A stretch of DNA of 38,606 bases from Bacteroidaceae bacterium (GCA_017464815.1 JAFTYI010000017.1:1-38606); one strand, 5' to 3'. Positions 25,609-32,756 are shown, counted from the stretch's first letter. Numbers and translations are program-made. The notes: generated by a model from the sequence alone, not told the origin.

Positions 25609-25653
25609 GGGAGTTAAAAGGAGATATCGCTTCGCTCCCTTTTATCTCCCTTT
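25609..25653. repeat. Palindromic GGAGATAAAAGG-type repeat
   Basis: AGATAAAGGGAGTTAAAAGG (from about 25611) is inverted at CCTTTTATCTCCCTTTATCT (ending near 25656), with the tip ATATCGCTTCG. The tip and arm recur, in inverted orientation, inside the radical SAM gene near 12009-12028. Confidence 0.7.
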
Positions 25654-25693
25654 ATCTCCTTTATCTCCTTTATCTCCTTTATCTCCTTTATCT
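25641..25693. repeat. Tandem TTTATCTCC repeats
   Basis: Five to six head-to-tail copies of TTTATCTCC (9-bp period, first spacing 10) run directly into the next element. Two further copies resume on its far side at 25903-25918. Confidence 0.85.
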
Positions 25694-25901
25694 GGGTCAG
25701 TCCGAAAAGTCGGTTGTATATAATTGGTTTACATGATGTCTCTGTCATTCTGAACGCAGTGAAGAATCTGTAAACGCAAGCAGAATACTATAATGCTGAC
25801 GTATTCAGATTTTTCGGACAGAGTCCTCAACAACCCGTCTTCACTGCGTTCAGAATGACACAGAGACGGAATAATTTGCAACTGGATTTTTGGACTGTCC
25901 C
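25694..25901. mobile_element. MITE-like 208-bp palindromic element without genes
   Basis: Terminal inverted repeats GGGTCAGTCC (25694-25703) and GGACTGTCCC (25892-25901) extend inward imperfectly for about 30 bases. A strong inner inverted repeat pairs 25738-25765 with 25838-25867 (TCATTCTGAACGCAGTGAAG and its complement, with two extra bases in one arm). CTTTATCT flanks both sides (25686-25693 and 25902-25909) like a target duplication, although the surrounding tandem repeat makes this uncertain. Confidence 0.65.
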
Positions 25902-25924
25902 CTTTATCTCCTTTATCCCTAAAT

Positions 25925-26545
25925 TCACTTCGCCTCCAACACATTGGCAGAGAGGCCATCAGAGGCTTGCAGGATGCCCAGCAGAGGAGTCTTTTCACGG
26001 GCGGCATTGAGCGAGCCCATCAGTTCATAGCTCTGAAAGGGGAGGTCCCAGGCGGACATGTGCCAACGGATGGCAAGGATTTCCTCCTTTGTCAGCTCGA
26101 GGCCCGATTGGAGAAGGACGATGACGGACTTCTCGCCATGTCCCACGGGGAAGTCGGAGTAGTCGACGTCGTAGCCCTCATAATCTTCCCAAATGCCTCG
26201 CTCATTTTTGCGACGTTTGATGGCGCGTTTGTAGATTTCGGCCTTGCACGTGTCGTGCAACAAGGTGGTGAGGATGACACTCTCGACAGGCAACTGAGGC
26301 TCCAGTTCGGGCCTGATGAGCAACACCTGCTTGCGCACCATCAGTGCGATGCGACACACGCCCAGCGAATGTTCGAGCAGTCCCCCCTCGTAGGAAAGAT
26401 GGAAGCGTGTGGAGGCGGGTGCTTCGAAGAACCCCGATTCGTCCAACATGCTGATCACTTCGTCCACTCCTTTGCGTCCGGTGGATTGCAGGAGTTCGAT
26501 AAACTTGTCCCTGTTAGCGGTTATCACTTCTTTGTTTGTCGGCAT
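25925..26545 (-). CDS. HD-domain protein, probable metal-dependent phosphohydrolase
   Basis: The 206 residues carry the HD signature: His59 (GLLEHSLGV), His97-Asp98 (TLLHDTCKAEIY) and Asp196 (QASDGLS), with His136 (GHGEKS) and His162 in between. The fold suits hydrolysis of a phosphate ester such as a nucleotide, but the substrate cannot be named. GHGEKS and WHM are seen in a Bacteroidota HD subgroup I cannot specify further. It stands between two copies of AAGTTTCGCAAGCT and has no obvious operon partner except possibly the antiporter upstream on the same strand, 89 bases away. Confidence 0.8.
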   Translation of the reverse strand: MPTNKEVITANRDKFIELLQSTGRKGVDEVISMLDESGFFEAPASTRFHLSYEGGLLEHSLGVCRIALMVRKQVLLIRPELEPQLPVESVILTTLLHDTCKAEIYKRAIKRRKNERGIWEDYEGYDVDYSDFPVGHGEKSVIVLLQSGLELTKEEILAIRWHMSAWDLPFQSYELMGSLNAAREKTPLLGILQASDGLSANVLEAK

Positions 26546-26634
26546 AACTATGTTTCCTTTCTTTTATATTTTTAAGTTTCGCAAGCTTATTTTTTAGGGG
26601 AGATAGAAGGAGAGATTCTTTCATTAATCCGTGC

Positions 26635-28104
26635 TCACTCCACCTTTTCGGGTCCGTCGGTGGTCTTTCCCGAGATGACGAGCAGCTCGTCCCCCTCAAA
26701 GAGTTGCAGCGAGCCGTTGGGCACGATGTATTCCCCCTCGCGTCGCACCAGCATCACCAGGGTGCCTTGTGGCAGATTCATGGTGCGCAGGGTGTCGCCA
26801 TCGGCCAGCAGGTCGGTGGTGAGGGTGATGGTGCGCATTTTGGTGCCCACCTCCTCGGGGATTTCGATGCCAAAGGTGTCTTCCTCCTCAGGCATAGGCT
26901 CGTCCAGATGCAGGCGACGTGCCACGGTGGAGATGGTAGACCCCTGAATCACCAACGACAGGATGGTGATGAAGAAGACGATGTTGAAAATGACTCTCGC
27001 CCCCTCGACCTCGGCCACCACGGGATAGGTGGCAAAGATGATGGGGACGGCTCCGCGCAGCCCCACCCACGAGACAAACCAACGCGATGACAGGCCCAAT
27101 CCCCGGAAGGGCAACAGGCTGATGAAGACGCTGAGCGGACGCGACACCACCATCATGAACACTCCGATGAGGATGGCAGGCAAGGCGATGTCCAACATCT
27201 CGTGGGGATTGACGAGCAGACCCAGCGAGAGGAACATGACGATTTGGAAAAGCCACGTCATTCCGTCCATGAAGCTGGCCATCTCGCGCCGGTTGGTCAG
27301 CTTGTGGGCATTGCCCACCACCATGCCGGCAATGTAGACGGCCAGGTAGCCATTGCCCTTCAGCAACGACACGATGGTGAATATCAGGAACGTGCCACTG
27401 AGCAGAAGCAGGGGATAGAGCGACGAGTTGTTCAGGTTGATGCGGTTGATGACCCTCACCATGAGCCGTCCCAGCAGGTAACCGCCCAATCCGCCCACGG
27501 TGAACTGGACGAGCAACAGGCCAAGGATGCCCCAAAGGCTCATGCCATCCGTCTGTATAACCTGTATCAGGGCAATGGTGAGCATGTAGGCCATGGGGTC
27601 GTTGCTACCGCTCTCCAACTCCAGCATGGGGCGCAGGTTGTGCTTCAGGTGCATCCGCTGGGAGCGCAGGATGTTGAACACCGAAGCCGAGTCCGTACTC
27701 GACATGGTAGCTGCCAACAGGAGCGACGTCATCAATGGCAGCCCGATGCCCGAGAAACCGACATGGGACAGGCCATAGATGAATACTCCCGTGAAGAGCG
27801 TGGTGAGCAGCACACCCAGCGTCGACAGCGCTATGCCCGGCCCCAACACGGGGCGTATCTCCTTGAAATTGGTGTCCATACCACCCGAGAAGAGGATGAC
27901 ACAGAGCGAAATCATGCCGATGAACTGAGCCTCGGCCGCATTGTGGAACTGCAATCCCAGTCCGTCGCTACCGAACGCCATGCCCACCATCAGAAAAACC
28001 AACAACGTGGGCACGCCAAAGCGGAAACCCGCCTTGCTGACAATGATGCTGACAAAGAGCAGGACAGCACCGATGAGAATAATTCCTTCGGGAGTAAATG
28101 TCAT
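26635..28104 (-). CDS. CPA1-type K+(Na+)/H+ antiporter with C-terminal RCK_C domain
   Basis: A 489-residue inner-membrane exchanger of the CvrA/NhaP2 type. Twelve or so membrane helices cover residues 5-390. The unwound-helix motif STDSA (136-140) and the ion-binding pair SNDP (Asn168, Asp169) are those of the CPA1 family. A soluble region follows from about 400 (EEVGTKMRTITLTTDLLADG ... GDELLVISG), a TrkA-C type ligand-sensing domain. The annotated name potassium/proton antiporter fits this layout, but Na+ selectivity cannot be ruled out by sequence. Near the Na+ pump and V-ATPase genes it would help set cytoplasmic ions and pH. Confidence 0.9.
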   Translation of the reverse strand: MTFTPEGIILIGAVLLFVSIIVSKAGFRFGVPTLLVFLMVGMAFGSDGLGLQFHNAAEAQFIGMISLCVILFSGGMDTNFKEIRPVLGPGIALSTLGVLLTTLFTGVFIYGLSHVGFSGIGLPLMTSLLLAATMSSTDSASVFNILRSQRMHLKHNLRPMLELESGSNDPMAYMLTIALIQVIQTDGMSLWGILGLLLVQFTVGGLGGYLLGRLMVRVINRINLNNSSLYPLLLLSGTFLIFTIVSLLKGNGYLAVYIAGMVVGNAHKLTNRREMASFMDGMTWLFQIVMFLSLGLLVNPHEMLDIALPAILIGVFMMVVSRPLSVFISLLPFRGLGLSSRWFVSWVGLRGAVPIIFATYPVVAEVEGARVIFNIVFFITILSLVIQGSTISTVARRLHLDEPMPEEEDTFGIEIPEEVGTKMRTITLTTDLLADGDTLRTMNLPQGTLVMLVRREGEYIVPNGSLQLFEGDELLVISGKTTDGPEKVE

Positions 28105-28216
28105 AATATGCGTAAGAACTTTAATGTTTGTAGTGCAAAGATAAGGATGTCATTTGAAAAAACAAAGAAAAATCAGCGTTTGTTTTTCCCCGAAGGAAAT
28201 ATTTCATCCTTTTTTT

Positions 28217-28313
28217 GACAAAGGTCAAAGGTCAAAGGACAAAGGTCAAAGGTCAAAGGACTAAGGCTATATCGCGAAGCCAGCTTTTGACCCTTAACCT
28301 TTAACCTTTGATT
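28217..28313. repeat. Heptad repeat CAAAGGT/A with inverted partner
   Basis: Six exact head-to-tail heptads at 28219-28260 follow the order T,T,A,T,T,A (CAAAGGT, CAAAGGT, CAAAGGA, twice), so a 21-bp unit is doubled. The complement series CCCTTAACCTTTAACCTTTG at 28290-28310 can fold back on it. Confidence 0.85.
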
Positions 28314-28329
28314 GTGGGCGCAGCTCCCC

Positions 28330-28425
28330 CTACATACACGATACCACGCCCAGGCTCGTACCAATCGCCGTAAGGATGGTGATGAGCGTCTGAATAATGA
28401 TTTTCCAAATATCTCGTTTTTCCAT
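28330..28425 (-). CDS. Smalltalk-family peptide
   Basis: A 31-codon gene starting MEKRDIWKIIIQTLITIL and ending GVVSCM. It is a single hydrophobic helix with a charged start and a Ser-Cys-Met end, the pattern of the short peptides that Bacteroides annotation calls smalltalk protein. They are usually found after an HU-family gene and before an N-acetylmuramoyl-L-alanine amidase. The HU-like gene is upstream here on the same strand, but the amidase is absent and repeats follow instead. Function is unknown. The membrane helix and the VVSC segment may suggest a membrane or lipidated peptide; that is inference only. Confidence 0.85.
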   Translation of the reverse strand: MEKRDIWKIIIQTLITILTAIGTSLGVVSCM

Positions 28426-28490
28426 AAGTCTAATACAATTTGCAAAGTGAAATTTGATTTACTTCTTTTCTTCTTTGTGGAAAGAATAAA

Positions 28491-28663
28491 AAAGATAACA
28501 AAAAAGAAGAACCACCCGACTACACCAGAAAGGCTACTCGTCGGCAAAAATCCTAAGCGTTCTTCTCGTTTAGGAAAAGCATCGCGATTTTTAGCTTCGT
28601 AGCGGGAGCCGGTGGGTCTTCTTTTTGTTACCTTTTCTTCTCACCAAGGAGAAGAAAAAGTAA
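28491..28663. repeat. Large stem between the HU-like gene and smalltalk
   Basis: Arms 28491-28518 and 28610-28634 are inverted (AAAAAAGAAGAACCACCC with GGTGGGTCTTCTTTTTG). The loop contains the hairpins CCTAAGCG / CGTTTAGG (28552-28574) and AAAAATC / GATTTTT. A further 11-bp stem CTTTTCTTCTC / GAGAAGAAAAG lies at 28632-28659 right after the HU-like stop. It lies within the minus-strand transcript and may separate the expression of the two genes. Confidence 0.7.
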
Positions 28664-28665
28664 GG

Positions 28666-29154
28666 TTAAAGCGGATTCCCCCCCGTTCCCGAGCCACCAT
28701 CATTGGTGCCAGTGTCGTCGCCGGAGGTGTCATCGCCACCCTCGGCCTCCTCCTCGGCGCCCAACTTGAGCCACTCCACCGTGTGGGGGATGCAGCTGCG
28801 CGTGGCCACCGTGCCATCGGAGTTGCGGGAGTTCTCGGGGACGAAGCGCACGCGGATGGCGCTAATCTGCGCTGCACTCACCTTCTCCTCCGTCTCCACA
28901 CCCTGCTTGGCCGAGTTGATGACGTAGCGGAAGTTGCCCAGCCCCTCCAGTTTCACACTCTTGCCCTGGGCCATAAACTCGCCCATGATGGCTCCAATCT
29001 CGCTGAGCACGGCGCGGCAGTCCGAGAGGGTCACCGTCGAGCGGTCGCTCAATGCCTGTGCCAGTTCCTTGGTGCTGATGGCCTTGCCCACCACCACCGA
29101 CTGAGGATGCCACAAGCCACTCTTCTTCTGAAATCTTGCTTTGTAAAATGCCAT
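28666..29154 (-). CDS. HU-family DNA-binding protein with acidic-glycine tail
   Basis: The 162 residues begin MAFYKARFQKKSGLWHPQSV, the start of the Bacteroidales HU-HIG proteins, followed by an HU/IHF-like core (about 25-105, with LEGLGNFRYVI). A low-complexity end follows from about 132 (AEEEAEGGDDTSGDDTG, then Gly/Ser). The family is thought to bind DNA as a nucleoid or phage-related factor; the tail is acidic and unlike the basic tails of histone-like proteins. A promoter of consensus type lies 127 bases upstream, leaving a long leader. The smalltalk gene follows. Confidence 0.88.
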   Translation of the reverse strand: MAFYKARFQKKSGLWHPQSVVVGKAISTKELAQALSDRSTVTLSDCRAVLSEIGAIMGEFMAQGKSVKLEGLGNFRYVINSAKQGVETEEKVSAAQISAIRVRFVPENSRNSDGTVATRSCIPHTVEWLKLGAEEEAEGGDDTSGDDTGTNDGGSGTGGNPL

Positions 29155-29280
29155 AGTTTAGTTAAAAATTAAAAGTTAAAAATTAAAAGTTTTAGGGTTA
29201 ATAATCGGTTTGAGCGTCTTTCGGTCACTGATTTCCCCTCACTGGCCACTTGAGAGAACATCATTGCCCGACCGACAATG

Positions 29281-29313
29281 CAAAGATACAACACGAGGGA
29301 GGGGGAATGCAAA
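29281..29313 (-). promoter_or_regulatory. Promoter of the HU-like gene
   Basis: The minus strand reads TTTG (29310-29313), 21 bases, TATCTTTG (29281-29288), matching the Bacteroidales consensus. The roughly 120-base leader holds two direct AAAAATTAAAAGTT repeats (29164-29192). Confidence 0.75.
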
Positions 29314-29450
29314 TATTCTCCCCACTTTCTTTTCCGCCCGTTCGCAACGCACTGATTTACAACACTCTATTTTCATCAAAAATAACATCGAAGCAAAGTG
29401 TTTCGAAATGTTAATAATACCTTTTCCCCAAGCCTCCCCCTAGTTCAGGT

Positions 29451-29654
29451 GGATACAGTTAGTTACAGTTACAGTTTTTTTTTTGCCCTGTGTATGTGTA
29501 TGGTTTGATTGCCTCTCCAAGGTATTATATATATTATATATAATTTTTTATATAATATATATAATAAAATATATTTACACGTTTTCTACACATATCCGCC
29601 AACAAGCGTGTATGAGGGGAAAAATAAAACTGTAACTGTAACCAACTGTAACCT
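29451..29654. repeat. Nested palindrome with GTTACA repeats and an AT cruciform
   Basis: Outer arms of about 40 bases (29451-29490 and 29615-29654) are inverted copies built on GTTACAGTTACAGTT. Between them lies a perfect 18-bp inverted repeat of A and T only (29523-29540 with 29549-29566, loop TAATTTTT). No gene is present. The iteron-like outer units and easily melted centre resemble a replication or recombination site; the function is unknown. Confidence 0.85.
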
Positions 29655-29699
29655 TTGCCGTATCCTTGTCAGCTCAACAACTAATTTTCCGACAAACCC

Positions 29700-29730
29700 T
29701 TTGCACGGACAATTATTTTCCGTATATTTG
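29700..29730 (+). promoter_or_regulatory. Consensus promoter of the restriction-modification operon
   Basis: TTTG (29700-29703), 19 bases, TATATTTG (29723-29730). It points at hsdM, with about 330 bases of leader in between. Confidence 0.8.
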
Positions 29731-29753
29731 CACAAACATAAACATCCTGTCGC

Positions 29754-29804
29754 ATGAACAACTTTAACTGTGTAGTAAATAATATAAACAAATCGGGGGG
29801 GTAA
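29754..29804 (+). CDS. Possible 16-residue leader ORF ending at a G7 tract
   Basis: ATG 29754 opens a frame of 16 codons closed by TAA 29802 directly after seven G (29795-29801). It is the first ATG of the transcript predicted from the promoter at 29700-29730. One additional G would join it in frame to the lipoprotein-like frame that ends at hsdM, giving about 105 residues. It may be a leader peptide, a slippage-controlled start or chance. Confidence 0.3.
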   Translation: MNNFNCVVNNINKSGG

Positions 29805-29838
29805 AAAGTAGCCTTTCTGATTACGGGCGCGCGCGTAT

Positions 29839-29881
29839 AAAGCGGCTGACTGAGCACGGTTGTGCTTGGTTGGCCGCTTTT
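29839..29881 (+). terminator. Terminator-like hairpin inside the hsd leader
   Basis: A 19-bp continuous stem (29839-29857 with 29862-29880, four G-U pairs) with loop GGTT, A-rich before and TTTT at the end. It lies between the promoter and hsdM, so it could act as attenuator or end a short leader RNA of about 145 bases. Confidence 0.7.
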
Positions 29882-30070
29882 GTTGTATCTGTATGCTTCA
29901 TTGGTTGTAGCGAAGAGCCGGAAAATATTGACGAAGCGAGAGTTAACGACACTCGCACCACAGAAAATCCCGACTCTGCGGATACCTTTACGGGAGAAAT
30001 TTCGGATTGGGAGGAGGGCAATGCCAGTGTGCTCAATCAAGTGTCCAACTCTGAAGCCTCGAAGCCATGA
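29870..30070 (+). CDS. Possible small lipoprotein overlapping hsdM
   Basis: The frame ends at TGA 30068-30070, overlapping the hsdM ATG at 30067 (ATGA), the same coupling seen between hsdM and hsdS. Read from TTG 29870 it gives 66 residues with a hydrophobic start ending in CFIGC, then an acidic, Thr/Glu/Asp-rich chain (SEEPENIDEARV...). The frame is open back to 29783 but contains no ATG. A true start may lie at a non-AUG codon or come from the leader ORF through a change in the G7 tract. It could also be a decayed lipoprotein gene. The overlap with hsdM is the best argument that it is or was translated. Confidence 0.4.
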   Translation: MAAFVVSVCFIGCSEEPENIDEARVNDTRTTENPDSADTFTGEISDWEEGNASVLNQVSNSEASKP

Positions 30071-31638
30071 GCACCGACAAGCAGCGCGCCGAGTTGCATA
30101 AAACCATTTGGAAAATTGCAGACCAATTGCGCGGGTCGGTGGATGGTTGGGAGTTCAAGAGCTATGTGCTGGGTACCCTCTTCTATAGGTACATTTCTGA
30201 AAGCATCACCGAATATGTCAACCGTCTGCAACACGAGGCGGGAGAGACTGATTTTGACTACACGCTGATGAGCGACGAAGATGCCGAATACGGCCGCGAG
30301 CAGATTGTGGACGAAAAAGGCTACTTCATCCCACCCAGCCACCTGTTTGCCAATGTGGCGAGAAATGCCAGTGCCGACGAAAACCTGAACGAAACTCTCA
30401 GCCGCGTTTTCCGTGGTATCGAAGCCTCGGCACAGGGTCATCCGTCGGAAGACGACCTGCGCGGTCTCTTTGGCGACTTCCTCGTAGATAGCACCTCGCT
30501 GGGGCGCACCGTGAGCAAGCGCAACGAACTGCTTGCCAAGGTGCTGGAGTCGGTGGCAGGCATGGATTTGGGCGGCTCGTTCACCGACCACAAGATTGAT
30601 GCCTTTGGCGATGCCTACGAGTTTCTGATGCAGATGTATGCCGCCCATGCGGGCAAGAGTGGTGGCGAATATTTCACCCCTCCTGCCGTCAGCGAGCTAT
30701 TGGCTAGGCTCTGCTTGATACGCAATCCCCTCATTCGCCGTGTGTACGACCCTGCTTGCGGCAGTGGCTCGTTGTTGCTGAAGTTTGCAAAAATCATTGG
30801 TCACGACCACTCCGATTTGGAGTACTACGGGCAAGAAATCAACCCCAGCACCTACAACCTTTGCCGCATCAACATGTTTCTTCATGGCATAGGTTTCGAC
30901 AAGTTCGACATCCAGTTGGGCGACACCTTGACCGACCCCCGACACATGGATTTGGTGCACAGTGTGAATGGTTTCGATGCCATAGTGAGCAACCCTCCTT
31001 ATAGCATCAAGTGGGAGGGCGAGGACAACCCCATCCTGATAAACAACGAACGCTATGCCCCTGCCGGCATCCTGGCACCCAAGTCGAAGGCTGATTTGGC
31101 TTTTGCCATGCATATGTATCACCACCTGAGCGAAAGCGGTGTGGCATCTATCGTAGAGTTTCCGGGTGTGCTCTATCGAGGCGGTGCCGAGCAGAAAATC
31201 CGTCAATACCTCGTTGAGCACAATGCCATCGATGCCGTCATCCAGTTGCCTGCCAACCTCTTCTTTGGGGTGGGCATTGCCACTTGCGTCCTTGTATTGC
31301 GCAAAGGCACACGCACGGACAACAAAGTGCTGTTTGTGGATGCTTCTTCCTGCTTTGAAAAGGAAGGAAACAAGAACTATCTGCGCCCCTATCATCAAGA
31401 CCGCATAGCTGAAGCGATAGAAAAGCGTGAGGATGAGCAATACTTCTGCCGTTTGGTAAAGAAAGAAGATATTTTGGCCAACGATTGCAACCTCAGTGTA
31501 TCCAGCTATGTAGAGCAGGAGGATACGCGCGAGGTGATTGACATTGAGCAAATCAACACCAACCTCGCCTCTTTGATAGCAGAAGGCCATGCGCTGAATG
31601 CCCGTATTGAGGAGATAATTAAAGAATTGGAGGGATGA
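30067..31638 (+). CDS. hsdM: Type I restriction-modification system, methyltransferase subunit
   Basis: HsdM methylates adenine in both halves of a bipartite target as part of an M2S or R2M2S complex. The 523 residues have the helical HsdM N-domain (about 7-150) and a N6-adenine methylase core with the SAM-binding motif DPACGSG (228-234) and the catalytic motif NPPY (309-312). FTPPAVSELLARL marks the start of the catalytic domain. The reading frame is intact. The stop overlaps the hsdS start by 4 bases. It is the first gene of hsdM-hsdS-hsdR. Confidence 0.96.
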   Translation: MSTDKQRAELHKTIWKIADQLRGSVDGWEFKSYVLGTLFYRYISESITEYVNRLQHEAGETDFDYTLMSDEDAEYGREQIVDEKGYFIPPSHLFANVARNASADENLNETLSRVFRGIEASAQGHPSEDDLRGLFGDFLVDSTSLGRTVSKRNELLAKVLESVAGMDLGGSFTDHKIDAFGDAYEFLMQMYAAHAGKSGGEYFTPPAVSELLARLCLIRNPLIRRVYDPACGSGSLLLKFAKIIGHDHSDLEYYGQEINPSTYNLCRINMFLHGIGFDKFDIQLGDTLTDPRHMDLVHSVNGFDAIVSNPPYSIKWEGEDNPILINNERYAPAGILAPKSKADLAFAMHMYHHLSESGVASIVEFPGVLYRGGAEQKIRQYLVEHNAIDAVIQLPANLFFGVGIATCVLVLRKGTRTDNKVLFVDASSCFEKEGNKNYLRPYHQDRIAEAIEKREDEQYFCRLVKKEDILANDCNLSVSSYVEQEDTREVIDIEQINTNLASLIAEGHALNARIEEIIKELEG

Positions 31639-32756
31639 GTATGGTGGAGTGGAAGAAGTTAGGGGAGGTTTGTGTTGTTCATACAGGTGGGCAATTAAAT
31701 CGTAATGATATGATTGAAGAAGGGCTGTATCCTGTCATCAATGGTGGAAAGACACCTTCTGGATATACAAATTCTTTTAATGAACGCGCAAATAGTATAA
31801 CAATTTCACAAGGCGGTGAATCTGCCGGCTACGTAAATTGGATAGATACGGACTTTTGGGCTGGTGCACATTGTTATGTTGTAGAGCACGATGATAATAT
31901 TGTGAAAAGATATTTATATCACACACTCAAAAATATAGAAGTCGTTTTACAATCAGTAAAACAAGGCGCAGGAATCCCTGGATTAAATAGGAAAACATTG
32001 TATAAACAAGTCATCCCTATCCCCACCAAGTCAGAGCAATCCCGCATCGTCGGCATCCTCGATACCTTCACCGCCAGCATCGCCAACTTGAAAGCACAAA
32101 TCAAGGAGCGACGCAAGCAATACGAATATTATCGTGACCAACTCCTCGACCTCGAAGGAAAAGAGGGGGTGGAGATGAAGACGCTGGGGGAAGTTGGTGA
32201 AATTAGAGGACGAATCGGTTTCAGAGGATACACACGTGAAGACCAAGTAGGAGAGGGAGAAGGTGTGTTGTCATTAAGTCCAGGAAATATTGTTAATGGG
32301 ATAATGGACTATAATAACTCAACTTATATTACTTGGCAAAAGTATGAAGAATCACCCGAAATAAAGATTTATGATGGCGATATTATTTTCTGTAAAACAG
32401 GTTCCACGGTAGGGAAAGTTTCTATTGTAAGTCATTTACCGTATAAGGCAACAATAAACCCGCAGTTAGTAGTATTAAAGGAGATAAAGATAAACTCAAA
32501 TTTTTTGTTATATACGCTTGGCACATATAGAATTCAATCTTTAGTTAAAGCATTAGCTGGGGTTGGTTCAGTACCCAATATATCGCAAGCAAAATTAAAT
32601 GAACTCATCATTCCATTGCCCTCCAAGCAAGAACAACTCCGCATCGTCTCCATCCTCGACCAATTCGAGGCCAGCATCGCCAACCTCGAAGCCCAGTTGA
32701 AGGAGCGCGAAAAGCAATATGAATATTATAGGAATCAATTATTAACGTTTGAATAA
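31635..32756 (+). CDS. hsdS: Type I restriction-modification system, specificity subunit
   Basis: HsdS recognises the two halves of the DNA target. The 373 residues contain two target-recognition domains (about 1-120 and 180-320), each followed by a similar conserved helical region: EQSRIVGILDTFTASIANL (about 134-152) and EQLRIVSILDQFEASIANLE (about 330-349), with KQYEYYR in both. The recognition domains are visibly AT-rich while the conserved regions are GC-rich, a mosaic that indicates exchange of recognition domains. The last 30 bases turn AT-rich again. No second hsdS or recombinase is in the window. The protein is a little shorter than E. coli HsdS but complete in plan. Confidence 0.93.
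   Translation: MSMVEWKKLGEVCVVHTGGQLNRNDMIEEGLYPVINGGKTPSGYTNSFNERANSITISQGGESAGYVNWIDTDFWAGAHCYVVEHDDNIVKRYLYHTLKNIEVVLQSVKQGAGIPGLNRKTLYKQVIPIPTKSEQSRIVGILDTFTASIANLKAQIKERRKQYEYYRDQLLDLEGKEGVEMKTLGEVGEIRGRIGFRGYTREDQVGEGEGVLSLSPGNIVNGIMDYNNSTYITWQKYEESPEIKIYDGDIIFCKTGSTVGKVSIVSHLPYKATINPQLVVLKEIKINSNFLLYTLGTYRIQSLVKALAGVGSVPNISQAKLNELIIPLPSKQEQLRIVSILDQFEASIANLEAQLKEREKQYEYYRNQLLTFE
32010..32751 (+). repeat. Direct repeat pair of hsdS conserved regions
   Basis: Copies at about 32010-32150 and 32608-32751 encode the two helical regions of HsdS; the shared AGCATCGCCAAC and CAATACGAATATTAT-type blocks give homology suited to recombination. Confidence 0.7.

Larger units (their letters stand above)
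25576..26587. repeat. Direct repeat pair AAGTTTCGCAAGCT around the HD gene
   Basis: The 14-mer lies at about 25576-25589 and again at about 26573-26586, both times followed within 35 bases by AGATA-A/G-AAGG-type sequence. The coordinates span the pair and the gene between. Confidence 0.6.

Noticed and set aside
25694-25901. Insertion sequence
   Set aside because: Only about 208 bases with no transposase; a non-autonomous element is the most that can be said.
27202-28218. Plus-strand frame of 338 codons
   Set aside because: It is antisense to the antiporter, full of His, Gln and Arg, and without any recognisable motif.
28219-28260. CRISPR or telomere-like array from the heptads
   Set aside because: The units are head-to-tail with no spacers; a simple tandem repeat is sufficient.
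28173-28547. Minus-strand frame of 124 codons
   Set aside because: It runs through the heptad repeats and overlaps the smalltalk peptide in another frame; low-complexity product.
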